In this document: one piece after another, positions 9,170 through 17,270 of the stretch
Position numbering within the stretch: position 1 is the first letter of the stretch
Layout of the letters: the number at the start of each line of letters is the position of its first letter
Notes under the pieces: generated by a model
Told to the model about the DNA's origin: nothing
The model's database searches: none
What the model saw: the letters and a program-made list of their open reading frames with translations, nothing else
Origin: Haloferax larsenii JCM 13917
Lineage (GTDB): Archaea > Halobacteriota > Halobacteria > Halobacteriales > Haloferacaceae
Direction: 5' to 3'
Length of the DNA: 64,000 nucleotides
NCBI RefSeq assembly: GCF_000336955.1
Contig: NZ_AOLI01000012.1
Span: 178,471-242,470 of the forward strand
Program-made: the position numbers and the translations under genes

Positions 9170-10214
9170 CGACCGCATTCTCGTCTACGGCGCGTATGGC
9201 TACACCGGACGGCTCGTGACTGAGCAGGCCGTCGCGGACGGTCTCGACCCCATCGTCGCCGGCCGCTCCGCCGGGAAGGTCGAGTCGCTGGCGACCAACC
9301 ACGGCCTCGACCACCGCGTCTTCGCGCTGGACGACCACCGCGCTGTTGCAGACGCGCTCGCGGATGCCGAGGTCGTCCTCAACTGCGCCGGGCCGTTCGT
9401 CCGGACCAGCGAGCCGCTGGTCGATGCCTCCATCCAGACGGGCACCCACTACCTCGACATCACGGGCGAAATCGAGGTGTTCGAGAGCATCGCCGCACGC
9501 AACACTGAGGCCGAGGCCGCTGGCGTGACGCTCATGCCGGGCGTCGGCTTCGACGTGGTGCCGACCGACAGCCTCGCCGCCCACCTTGCCGAACGGCTCC
9601 CCGACGCGACCCACCTCGAACTTGGCTTCCAAGGTCTCGATGAACTCTCACCCGGCACCGCCCACACGACTATCGAGTCGCTCGGCGAGAGCGGTACGGT
9701 CCGCCGAGACGGTGACCTCGTAGACGTACCGGTCGCACACGACGCCCGGACCATCGACTTCGGTGACGGCCCGACGACCGCAGCGACCATCCAGTGGGGC
9801 GATGTCTCCACGGCGTACCACACGACAGGCATCCCGAACGTGACTGTCTACGCCGCCCAGCCGGAGGCGACCATCCGGTTCATGCGGCTGTCGAACCGAC
9901 TGGGGTGGCTGCTCGGGAGCACCCCCGTGCAGTCCGTATTGCATAGTCTCGTTGACTGGTTCGTCGACGGGCCGAGCGAGACCGCCCGCCGCGAAGAGTC
10001 GATGTACGTCTGGGGACGGGCGACGAACGGCGAGGAGTCGGTCGTCTCGCGGTTGGTGACGCCGGAGTCGTATTTGTTTACCAGCCACAGCGCACCTTAC
10101 CTGGCCGCCCGCGTCCGCGACGGCGACGGACCCGCTGGCTTCCAGACGCCCGCAAGTGCGTTCGGCCCGGATGTCGCACTCGATGTTGGCGGCGTGGAGC
10201 GGACAGACGAGTGA
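9162..10214 (+). CDS. saccharopine dehydrogenase-like / trans-acting enoyl reductase family protein
   Basis: A 350-aa NAD(P)-binding oxidoreductase. A Rossmann fold opens the protein (VYGAYGYTGRLVTEQ), followed by VVLNCAGPF and HYLDITGE, typical of the saccharopine dehydrogenase/enoyl reductase group. The C-terminal half (about 125-350) is the family's substrate domain. In bacteria such proteins reduce enoyl intermediates of lipids; here the substrate is unknown. GAGGGA sits upstream of the ATG and may be a ribosome-binding site, consistent with a leadered mRNA from the ACTCC/GGAGT promoter. Confidence 0.82.
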   Translation: MRSDRILVYGAYGYTGRLVTEQAVADGLDPIVAGRSAGKVESLATNHGLDHRVFALDDHRAVADALADAEVVLNCAGPFVRTSEPLVDASIQTGTHYLDITGEIEVFESIAARNTEAEAAGVTLMPGVGFDVVPTDSLAAHLAERLPDATHLELGFQGLDELSPGTAHTTIESLGESGTVRRDGDLVDVPVAHDARTIDFGDGPTTAATIQWGDVSTAYHTTGIPNVTVYAAQPEATIRFMRLSNRLGWLLGSTPVQSVLHSLVDWFVDGPSETARREESMYVWGRATNGEESVVSRLVTPESYLFTSHSAPYLAARVRDGDGPAGFQTPASAFGPDVALDVGGVERTDE

Positions 10215-10333
10215 CGGTGCGGCAGGGTTCTTCTGACTGTCACCGTCCGGTCACGTGTCGACGTGCGCGTTGGCTCGTCGGTCATGCACACACTACGACA
10301 GGAGAGGGATTAACTACGAAGACGGGGGCAGAC

Positions 10334-11641
10334 TCACCACTGTCCGAGCGCGCCAGTCCCGTGGGACCACACGAGGACGCCGAGGAAAGAGAGAACGCCG
10401 GTGAGAGCCGACCCGCCGCCGACGTAGAACACCCACTCCATCCCCACGTCGGTCATGAGATAGCCGCCGAGAAGTGGTGCGACGACGCTGCCGGGTCGCC
10501 ACAGCAACTCCCGAATCCCGAAGCTGCTGGCGACACCTGCGCCGTCAGAGCCTTCGTCGGCGAACAGTGCCATACTGGCCGGTTCGCGGATGCTGTCCGC
10601 GATTCCGAGAAGACCAGCGAAACCGACGAGAGGGAGAAACGCGGGCGAGAGTGGACCGAAGACGGGAAACATCGACGGGAGTCCGAGCGCCTCGCCGATG
10701 GCGGGCGAGAATGGAACGGCGAGCGCGACGAGACCGTAGAGGCCGCCGCCGACGAAGACGAATCGGGCTCTGCCGTAGGTGTCTGAAGCCCGGCCGGTGA
10801 AGGGCTGACAGAGCATGTTGGTGAACTTCTCGGCGACGACTGTGGCGGCGACAGCAATCCCGCCGTATGCGAGGCCGCCCGATGCGGCGGCGACACCGGC
10901 GTAGATAGGAACCCACGTGCGGACGAGTGTAACGGCGACGGCGTACTGCACCCGGAACGTCGCCATCGTCAAGATACGTTCGTTGAGCGCGAGGTCGGTG
11001 AACGGAAAACCGTGAACGGTCGTCTCGTCCGGTGGGAGGAACACCCAGATGCCGACGGTTGCGACGGTCATCAAGACCGTGATGACGACGAAAATCGGTG
11101 TGAATCCGAACGCGTCGTACAGGTACCCGGCGCTGAGACTCCCGAGAATCGACGCCGCGAATCGGGCGGCGTTCGCCTTGCCGATGTGATTCGCACGAGT
11201 GCCCTGCGACGCGAGTTCGCCGACGAGCGCGAGCGACATGAGGCCCGCACCGGTGACGGCAATCCCCTGTGCGGCACGTGCGACGACGAACGAGAGACTC
11301 GAATCGACGAGTGGGAAAGCAGCGTAGACGACGGCACCGACGCCGACCGTTCCAGCGAGAACCAACCGTTTGTCGTAGCGGTCGCCCGCCCACGCGAGTG
11401 GGACGACAGCGACAGTCTGTGCGAGTGTGAATCCCGTCGTGTACATCCCGATGACGAAGCCGCGCGAGAGCGTTGCGCCGCCGAGAACGAAGCTACCGAC
11501 TGCGATTTCGGGGAGGACGAGTGCGGTTGGGTCCAACTCGTTGATGTATTTCGGGAGGAGCGTAACGAGGGTAATAAACCCGAACCCGCCAGCGAACCGA
11601 GTGAAGTACAGCGCCCAGAACCTGAGGCGGGTACGGTCCAT
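10334..11641 (-). CDS. major facilitator superfamily transporter
   Basis: A 435-aa integral membrane protein with about 12 hydrophobic segments, beginning LRFWALYFTRFAGGFGFITL. The loop after TM2 has AWAGDRYDKRLVLAG, an MFS motif A variant, and a second copy occurs mid-protein as FTGRASDTYGRARFVF. An Asp/Thr-rich loop separates the halves. MFS proteins move small solutes with protons or sodium; the solute is not predictable. The start MDRTRLRF at 11641 is chosen; a longer frame to 11713 is Arg/Ser-rich and unlikely. It is convergent with the reductase gene and 119 nt from it. Confidence 0.87.
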   Translation of the reverse strand: MDRTRLRFWALYFTRFAGGFGFITLVTLLPKYINELDPTALVLPEIAVGSFVLGGATLSRGFVIGMYTTGFTLAQTVAVVPLAWAGDRYDKRLVLAGTVGVGAVVYAAFPLVDSSLSFVVARAAQGIAVTGAGLMSLALVGELASQGTRANHIGKANAARFAASILGSLSAGYLYDAFGFTPIFVVITVLMTVATVGIWVFLPPDETTVHGFPFTDLALNERILTMATFRVQYAVAVTLVRTWVPIYAGVAAASGGLAYGGIAVAATVVAEKFTNMLCQPFTGRASDTYGRARFVFVGGGLYGLVALAVPFSPAIGEALGLPSMFPVFGPLSPAFLPLVGFAGLLGIADSIREPASMALFADEGSDGAGVASSFGIRELLWRPGSVVAPLLGGYLMTDVGMEWVFYVGGGSALTGVLSFLGVLVWSHGTGALGQW

Positions 11642-11763
11642 ACGTCGTCTCTGGGTATCGACCGAAAAGGTATTTCGAAACTGTCGCCGGTGTGAGGATG
11701 CCGGTAAAGGCACTCTGTATTGTGGCCAGACATTTTATTTGAGCCGCGCCTAGATATGCTAAC

Positions 11764-12015
11764 ATGCACCAAGGAGGTGGGAGCAAGCCGGGCGAACGAG
11801 CCGAAACACGGCGTGTGAGTGTTGAGCGGGAGATGAACGACCATCGGGCAATGACCGTCCGCCTAGTCGATTCCGGCGAGTGCCGTACACTGGTGGGGTA
11901 CGGGTCACCGGGGGTTCGTCGTGCACTCGAACGAACAGCAGCGGGAGAAACGGTGACGCTCACGCTTGCGCCGACGCCAGGGCGCGGGAACACGTGGCTC
12001 GCGCTCGATTGCTAG
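11764..12015 (+). CDS. small conserved haloarchaeal protein, paralogue of 59081-59359
   Basis: An 83-aa protein of unknown function. From residue 24 it aligns without gaps to the protein at 59081-59359: both have an internal MNDH, then TLVGYGSPGVRRAL against HLVEYASDEVRETL, then GNTWLALD against SNVWKAVS. Box A TTTTATTT about 25-30 nt before 11764 supports this ATG, though the conserved part starts at 11833. Its stop overlaps the convergent gene's stop by 4 nt. Confidence 0.65.
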   Translation: MHQGGGSKPGERAETRRVSVEREMNDHRAMTVRLVDSGECRTLVGYGSPGVRRALERTAAGETVTLTLAPTPGRGNTWLALDC

Positions 12016-12242
12016 GGTCCGAGCAGTATTTTCGCACCGCCGACGAGACCAGCAAACAGGAGGACGAGAACCGTCCCTGCGAGGACGTCGCTTCCGAACA
12101 AGACGGCGAAGTCAGGCGTGAGCGACACGAGAAACCGGTCTGCCCGAAAGTGGTCGGGGATACCGACCGCGAGCCCGAAGACGGCGGCGACGAGGAGCGT
12201 CATGAAGACGAGGATGAGGCCGGTCCGGTCGCTCTTGGGCAT
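12012..12242 (-). CDS. small two-helix membrane protein
   Basis: A 76-aa protein with two hydrophobic helices (about TGLILVFMTLLVAAVFGLAV and LAGTVLVLLFAGLVGGAKIL) separated by a short polar loop. No family is recognised. Start at 12242 (MPKSDRTG) is preferred to 12254 because a Box A-like ATAACTTATACC lies about 25 nt upstream of it. Confidence 0.6.
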   Translation of the reverse strand: MPKSDRTGLILVFMTLLVAAVFGLAVGIPDHFRADRFLVSLTPDFAVLFGSDVLAGTVLVLLFAGLVGGAKILLGP

Positions 12243-12338
12243 GAGACCATCCACACCGTCGTGTGGTATAAGTTATCGGGAACGTGCTCTCCGTATCGAG
12301 ACGCTCGGCTCTCGAGGGCATTGTTTCGGAAAGGAAGT

Positions 12339-12411
12339 GGGCCGGACGCGATTTGAACACGCGACCGTCTGATTAAGAGTCAGACGCTCTGCCTAACTGA
12401 GCTACCGGCCC
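12339..12411 (-). tRNA. tRNA-Lys (CUU)
   Basis: A complete 73-nt cloverleaf reads on the minus strand: acceptor GGGCCGG/CCGGCCC, D-arm GCTC/GAGC, anticodon arm TCTGA-CTCTTAA-TCAGA with anticodon CUU (Lys), and T-arm GCGTG-TTCAAAT-CGCGT. CCA is not encoded. No intron is present. Confidence 0.97.
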
Positions 12412-12566
12412 TTGCGATTCCTCGTAACCCCCGGTTGGTAAAATGACTTTCCTTTCTGTACGGCGACGGCAGAGAGGCGCACACGGCAAAGAGGTGGTGG
12501 CCGGGTGCCGTCCATGAGAGAGAACGGTGGGTGTTAAGTGTCGGCCCGCCGGAGTAGCCGCCAACG

Positions 12567-14024
12567 ATGAGTGCAGGGGTTACAGTCTCCTCGATGTCCA
12601 CCTACGCGATTCTCGGCTGCGGGAGCGTCGGGCACGCGGTGGCCGAGGAACTGACAGACGAAGGGAAAGACGTCCTCATCCTGGATAAGGACGAAAGCCG
12701 CGTCGAAGCCCTGCGCGACCAGGACCTGAACGCGCAGACGACGGACATCGCCGACGAGGAAGTCGCCGACGCCGTCGCCGGCCGAGACGTCATTCTCATC
12801 CTCGCATCTGACGTCGAGGCGAACAAGGCGGCCGTTTCGGCCATCCGCGAGCGCAACGACGACCAGTTCGTCGTCGTCCGCGCTTCGGACCCCGTCTCGG
12901 AGGACGAACTCACGAAACTCGGGGCCGACGTCGTCATCAACCCCTCGGAGGTCATCGCCGACTCCGCGCTTCGAAGCGTCGAGTCCGGCGAACTCGAATA
13001 CAAAGCGCGCCAGTTGGCGGACCTCCTGCGCGAGACGGACCACGGGATGGCGATTCTCACCCACGACAACCCCGACCCGGACTCGCTCGCTTCGGCCGTG
13101 GCGCTGCAAGCCATCGCCGACGAGTATGACGTCGACGCCGACATCCTCTACTCGGGCGACATGGGCCACCAAGAGAATCGGGCGTTCGTGAACATCCTCG
13201 GTATCGAACTCACGCCGCGAGGAGACGCGAAAGCGCTCGACGAGTACGGTGCCTTGGCGCTCGTCGACCACATGAAGTCGGGACTGCCCGATATCGGGGA
13301 TGCGGACATCGCCGTCTTCATCGACCACTTCGAGCCCGACGAGGGTATCGACGCGCAGTTTACCGACGTTCGGCCGAACGTCTCGTCGACGTCGACTATC
13401 CTCACGAAGTACATCCAGGAGTTCGACCTCAGTCCCTCGAAAGCGGTCGCCACGGCACTCCTGTACGGCATCCGCGCCGAGACGTTAGACTTCAAACGCG
13501 ATACGACACCAGCCGACTTGACCGCGGCGGCGTACCTCTATCCCTTCGCCGACCACGACATCCTCGAAAAAGTCGAGTCGCCGTCGATGTCGCCGGAGAC
13601 GCTGGACGTGCTCGCCGAGGCGATTCAAAACCGGGAGGTTCAGGGGTCGCACCTCGTCTCGAATGCCGGGTTCATCCGCGACCGTGACGCCCTCTCGCAG
13701 GCCGCACAGCACCTCCTGAATCTGGAGGGAATCACCACGACGGCCGTCTTCGGCATCGCCGACGACACCATCTACCTCGCGGCGCGGTCGAAGGACATCC
13801 GCATGAACATCGGGAAGATTCTCTCGGACGCCTTCACGGGAATCGGCGAGGCGGGCGGCCACTCCACGCAGGGGTCCGTCGAGATCCCGCTCGGCATCTT
13901 CACGGGCATCGAGTCCAGCGACGACAACCGCGATACGCTGTTACAACTCACCGAAGAAGCGGTGAAGCGGAAGCTCTTCCGTGCGATGGGTGTCGAAAGC
14001 GGAGAGAGCGGTAACGGCAGTTAA
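12567..14024 (+). CDS. DHH-family phosphoesterase with N-terminal TrkA-N domain
   Basis: A 485-aa fusion. Residues about 10-130 form a TrkA-N/RCK-type Rossmann domain (YAILGCGSVGHAVAEEL, VLILDKDESRVEAL). Residues about 145-330 form a DHH phosphoesterase domain with HDNPDPDSLAS, the LVDHMKSG segment and FIDHFEP, whose Asp/His residues bind two Mn ions. A DHHA1-type C-terminal domain carries GGHSTQGSVE. DHH enzymes cleave short oligonucleotides, pAp or cyclic dinucleotides; with an RCK-like domain, c-di-AMP turnover is plausible but unproven. A second ATG lies at 12594. Box A GTTAAG is about 30 nt upstream of 12567. Confidence 0.87.
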   Translation: MSAGVTVSSMSTYAILGCGSVGHAVAEELTDEGKDVLILDKDESRVEALRDQDLNAQTTDIADEEVADAVAGRDVILILASDVEANKAAVSAIRERNDDQFVVVRASDPVSEDELTKLGADVVINPSEVIADSALRSVESGELEYKARQLADLLRETDHGMAILTHDNPDPDSLASAVALQAIADEYDVDADILYSGDMGHQENRAFVNILGIELTPRGDAKALDEYGALALVDHMKSGLPDIGDADIAVFIDHFEPDEGIDAQFTDVRPNVSSTSTILTKYIQEFDLSPSKAVATALLYGIRAETLDFKRDTTPADLTAAAYLYPFADHDILEKVESPSMSPETLDVLAEAIQNREVQGSHLVSNAGFIRDRDALSQAAQHLLNLEGITTTAVFGIADDTIYLAARSKDIRMNIGKILSDAFTGIGEAGGHSTQGSVEIPLGIFTGIESSDDNRDTLLQLTEEAVKRKLFRAMGVESGESGNGS

Positions 14025-14327
14025 TCAGACAGCCAGCGACTCTTCGTCTTCGTCGGGCGTCTTCAGGCGCTCGATAACGTCGTTGATGAGAATGACGTCG
14101 CCGACAGCGCGAACCCAGCGATACGGAATGAGAACTCCCTTTCCGGGTTCGATTTGTCCGCGGAACAGTTCTTGATTCAGTTCGGTCAGTGCCATTCCAG
14201 TGACTGACTCGTGGTCCAAGTCGAGACGGACGTCTTCGACTTCACCGACGAACATACCGCTGTTCGAGTAGACCTCGCGGCCGACGAGCGTCGTAATCTC
14301 TTCGGGCGTCCCGTCCATATCCGCCAT
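14025..14327 (-). CDS. PRC-barrel domain protein (CdpB1-like candidate)
   Basis: A 100-aa single PRC-barrel protein: LVGREVYSNSGMFVGEVEDV, then LDLDHESVTGMAL and VLIPYRWVRAVGDVILI. In Haloferax, stand-alone PRC-barrel proteins of this size (CdpB1, CdpB2) join the SepF/FtsZ division machinery. Size, fold and its place beside a DHH phosphoesterase and Lut genes fit CdpB1 as I recall the Haloferax order, but orthology needs a search. The stop adjoins the stop of the convergent DHH gene with no gap. MM at 14330/14327 leaves the start ambiguous by one codon. Confidence 0.82.
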   Translation of the reverse strand: MADMDGTPEEITTLVGREVYSNSGMFVGEVEDVRLDLDHESVTGMALTELNQELFRGQIEPGKGVLIPYRWVRAVGDVILINDVIERLKTPDEDEESLAV

Positions 14328-14494
14328 CATGAGATGCCGGGCCTTAATTGTTCGTAGCCCCCCGCAATCGACGCAGACGCGTGGCTGACGGGCGTCAGAC
14401 GGCACAACAGATGGAGAGCTGACAGGGGGTTGAAAGAGTCGGGAGAAGTCGTGAAAGCAGTGAAGCCGAGAGAGTCGGTGGGGTCGCTGGCAGC

Positions 14495-16696
14495 CTACCG
14501 ACTCGGTGCGACGAGTTGCACCGGGTGCTGGGTCGGCCGACTGAGGAGCGAATCGAGTTGTTCGAGACACGACGTTCCACTTGCGACCACGGTTCGGTCG
14601 CGCGTGTCGTCGGTCTGGAACTGCGACTTGAGTTCGGAGCCGACGTCCATACTCAGTTCGTAGTATTCGGATTTGTAGCCGAACGAACCGGCCATCCCAC
14701 AGCACTCCACGTCGGAGGTCGCCACGTCGAAGCCGAGGTCCGAAAGGACGGCTTCGGTGTAGCCTTCGAGACCGAGAGTTCGCTGCTGGCAGTGGCTGTG
14801 GTAGGCCACTTCGTCGCCGTCGACGACCGAAAGCGCGTCAGCATCGGCCCCATTTTCGAGCAGGCCGAACACGTACTCCATGACCTCGTAGCTGCTGTCG
14901 GCGATGCGTTCGAAGGACTGTTCGGGGAGGAACTTCTCGTACTCGCCTCTGAACATCGCGAGGTCCGACGGCTCGATGACGACGATATCGTGGCCAGCGT
15001 CGATGTACTCGGCGAGACCGGCGTACACGTCGTGGGCGTGGTCTTCGGCGGTCGCAATCATGCCCTGCGAGAGCGGGGCGCGCCCCGACGACCGAACGTC
15101 GGGAACGACGACCTCGACGTCGAGGGCTTCGAGCGCGCGGACGGCGGCTTTGCCGCGTTCGACCTGCACGTGGTTGGTGTACACGTCGGGGTAGAGGACG
15201 GCAGTTCGCGTTGGGTTCTGGACGCGCGACCCTCGGGCGTCGAACCACTCGACCAGCGTCTCACGCTGGAACGCCGGGAGTTCCCGGCGGGCGTCGATGC
15301 CGAGGAACCGCTCCATGAGGTTCCGAGAGACGGACGACTGGGCGACCCAGTTAGAGACGGGCGCGAAGAAGCTCCCGACCTTCGCGGCCGTCTCGAAGTT
15401 GCCGAAGAACCGCTTTTGGAAACTGACTCCGCCGGGTTCCTCGTCGGGGGTGAGACCCTCGACGAGCCAATCGACTTCCGAGACGTCGCCACGGTTGACG
15501 CGGTCGCGGACGACCGTGTTTATCCACGGAATGTCGATTTCGACGGGGCAGGCGGTGGTACACCGGCTACAGCCGGTACAGAGGTCGTTGAACTCGGCCG
15601 CGGAGTCGAGTCCTTCGACGCCCGCTTCCCACCCGGTTCCGATGCCGCCCGAGTAGGTTTCGCCGCCGAAGGCGTGGCCGCCGACGTGCTGGAAGTTGGC
15701 GCAGACGTTCGAGCAGGCAGAACACCGAATGCAGTAGAGCGTCTCGCGCAACTGGTCGTCGTCGCGCATGGCCATGCGACCGTTGTCGATGAGGACGAGG
15801 TGATAGTCGCGGTCGGTCTCGGCGTCTGTAATCGGGGTGTCCGGGTCGTCGAAGTCTACCGTCGGCGACTCGACGGGCGGGGTCAGAAGCGAGATGTAGG
15901 AGGTGATGTCCTGTCCGGTTCCCGACTTCCCGATGAGTTCGACGAACGGTTGGAGGTCTTCGACCGTCGGGATGAGTTTCTCCACACCCGCGACAGCGAC
16001 GTGCGTGTCGGGGACGACGGCCGTCTTTCGGGCGTTGCCCTCCGAGGTGACGAGGGCAATCGTTCCCGTGTCGGCGGTGATGAAGTTCGCGCCGGTCATG
16101 CCCACGTCGGCGTCTTCGATGAGTTCGCCCAGTTGCTCGCGGGCGAACATGGTGAGTTCCTCGGCCGTCTCCAGCGGTTCGTCGGGGTCGAACGTCTCGT
16201 TGAACAGGTCGGCGATGGCGTCGCGGGACTTGTGGATTGCGGGCGCGACGATGTGCGAGGGTGCCTCGTCGGCGACCTGCAACACCCACTCGCCGAGGTC
16301 CGTCTCGATAACCTCGGTTCCAGCGTGTTCGAGTGCTTCGTTGACCTCGATTTCCTCGGAGGTCATCGACTTCGATTTGACGACTCGCTCGGCGTCGTTG
16401 TCCTCGCATACCTCGCGGATATAGCGATTCGCGTCGGCGGCGTCGTCGGCGATGTAGAGCGTGCCGCCGTTTTCTTCGACCGTCTCGCGGAGTTCGTCGA
16501 TGAGTTCTGGCAGGCGCTCGATGGCGTCTTCCTTGACGGCCCGGGCCTCTGACTTCAGGCCGTCGTAGTCGTCGAGCGTTTGGACCGACTCGTATCGACC
16601 CTGATTGAATCCGCTGGTGCCGGTGTTGACGGCGTCGCCTTCGGTCTCCATCAACTGCCGAATCTTGGCCGCCTTGGCCTCGCGTGCCTTACTCAT
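14495..16696 (-). CDS. LutB/LutA-type fused LUD and iron-sulfur protein of lactate utilisation
   Basis: A 733-aa cytoplasmic redox protein. Residues about 60-310 form a LUD domain like LutB. Two 4Fe-4S sites follow, CIRCSACSNVC (about 325) and CTGCSRCTTACP (about 375). The C-terminal third has the two CCG/DUF224 modules of LutA, including HCQQRT and CCGMAGSFGYK. Bacterial LutA and LutB are separate subunits; here they are one chain. With LutC they oxidise L-lactate to pyruvate. Its start overlaps the end of the LutC gene by 8 nt, so the two are co-translated. Confidence 0.9.
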   Translation of the reverse strand: MSKAREAKAAKIRQLMETEGDAVNTGTSGFNQGRYESVQTLDDYDGLKSEARAVKEDAIERLPELIDELRETVEENGGTLYIADDAADANRYIREVCEDNDAERVVKSKSMTSEEIEVNEALEHAGTEVIETDLGEWVLQVADEAPSHIVAPAIHKSRDAIADLFNETFDPDEPLETAEELTMFAREQLGELIEDADVGMTGANFITADTGTIALVTSEGNARKTAVVPDTHVAVAGVEKLIPTVEDLQPFVELIGKSGTGQDITSYISLLTPPVESPTVDFDDPDTPITDAETDRDYHLVLIDNGRMAMRDDDQLRETLYCIRCSACSNVCANFQHVGGHAFGGETYSGGIGTGWEAGVEGLDSAAEFNDLCTGCSRCTTACPVEIDIPWINTVVRDRVNRGDVSEVDWLVEGLTPDEEPGGVSFQKRFFGNFETAAKVGSFFAPVSNWVAQSSVSRNLMERFLGIDARRELPAFQRETLVEWFDARGSRVQNPTRTAVLYPDVYTNHVQVERGKAAVRALEALDVEVVVPDVRSSGRAPLSQGMIATAEDHAHDVYAGLAEYIDAGHDIVVIEPSDLAMFRGEYEKFLPEQSFERIADSSYEVMEYVFGLLENGADADALSVVDGDEVAYHSHCQQRTLGLEGYTEAVLSDLGFDVATSDVECCGMAGSFGYKSEYYELSMDVGSELKSQFQTDDTRDRTVVASGTSCLEQLDSLLSRPTQHPVQLVAPSR

Positions 16697-17189
16697 CGAG
16701 AATCACCACGTGAACGTCTTTGGGGCCGTGTGCGCCCTTGACCAGCGCACCCATGTCGGCGGTAGCGCTCGGTCCCGTCGCAATGATAGCCGAGGAGTGA
16801 CCCGTGCGGAACTCCTCGCCCAGCCATTCGAACGCCTCCGGCATGCCGGGAACGATGTCCGACTGCTGGAGGACGGCGACGTGTCGGTCGCAAAAGAGAC
16901 TCACGGGTTCGACACCGTCGGGTGTGCCCTGCACGACGACGCTGCCGTAATCCGCGATACCGATTCCCGCTGCCGTGACGCCAGCATTCGCCTCACGGAG
17001 GTCCGCCGGTGTGGGGTTCGTGTTCACCCACTCCGGGAGTGGTGCGTCAGACGGAAGTGGAACACCCACCGCAGGGTCGTCACAGACCTCGCGGAGGACG
17101 TCGCCCAACTCGTCCGAAGACGTGTGTGTCCAGCCTACTTCGAGTCGTTCGAGAGAGTCCTCGAACGTCGCAACCGTGCCGGTTGACAT
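16689..17189 (-). CDS. LutC-type LUD domain protein
   Basis: A 166-aa LUD-domain protein, the small subunit of LutABC-type lactate oxidation. Signature stretches are TAAGIGIADYGSVVVQG, VSLFCDRHVAVLQQSDIVPGMPEA and the C-terminal AIIATGPSATADMGALVKGAHGP. It is the first gene of the lutC-lutB unit. Box A GATTATGCA is about 25 nt upstream on the minus strand, with two self-complementary ACATGT sites (17186-17191 and 17201-17206) at the start codon that may be regulatory. Confidence 0.88.
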   Translation of the reverse strand: MSTGTVATFEDSLERLEVGWTHTSSDELGDVLREVCDDPAVGVPLPSDAPLPEWVNTNPTPADLREANAGVTAAGIGIADYGSVVVQGTPDGVEPVSLFCDRHVAVLQQSDIVPGMPEAFEWLGEEFRTGHSSAIIATGPSATADMGALVKGAHGPKDVHVVILDE

Positions 17190-17270
17190 GTGTTCGCATT
17201 ACATGTTCTGCATAATCGTTCTTCGGGTTCGAACAGCCCTGTGCCGGTTAATTGTGAAGGTTTCAGGAGT

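Noticed and set aside
14516..16552. A 678-codon frame opposite the LutB-type gene
   Set aside because: Shadow of a real gene with complete FeS and LUD motifs; the frame is a Val/Glu/Arg-rich artefact.
17186..17206. ACATGT pair at the lutC start as part of the CACACG regulon
   Set aside because: The sequence differs too much from the CACACG/TTGTG motifs to be grouped by eye; kept only as a note.
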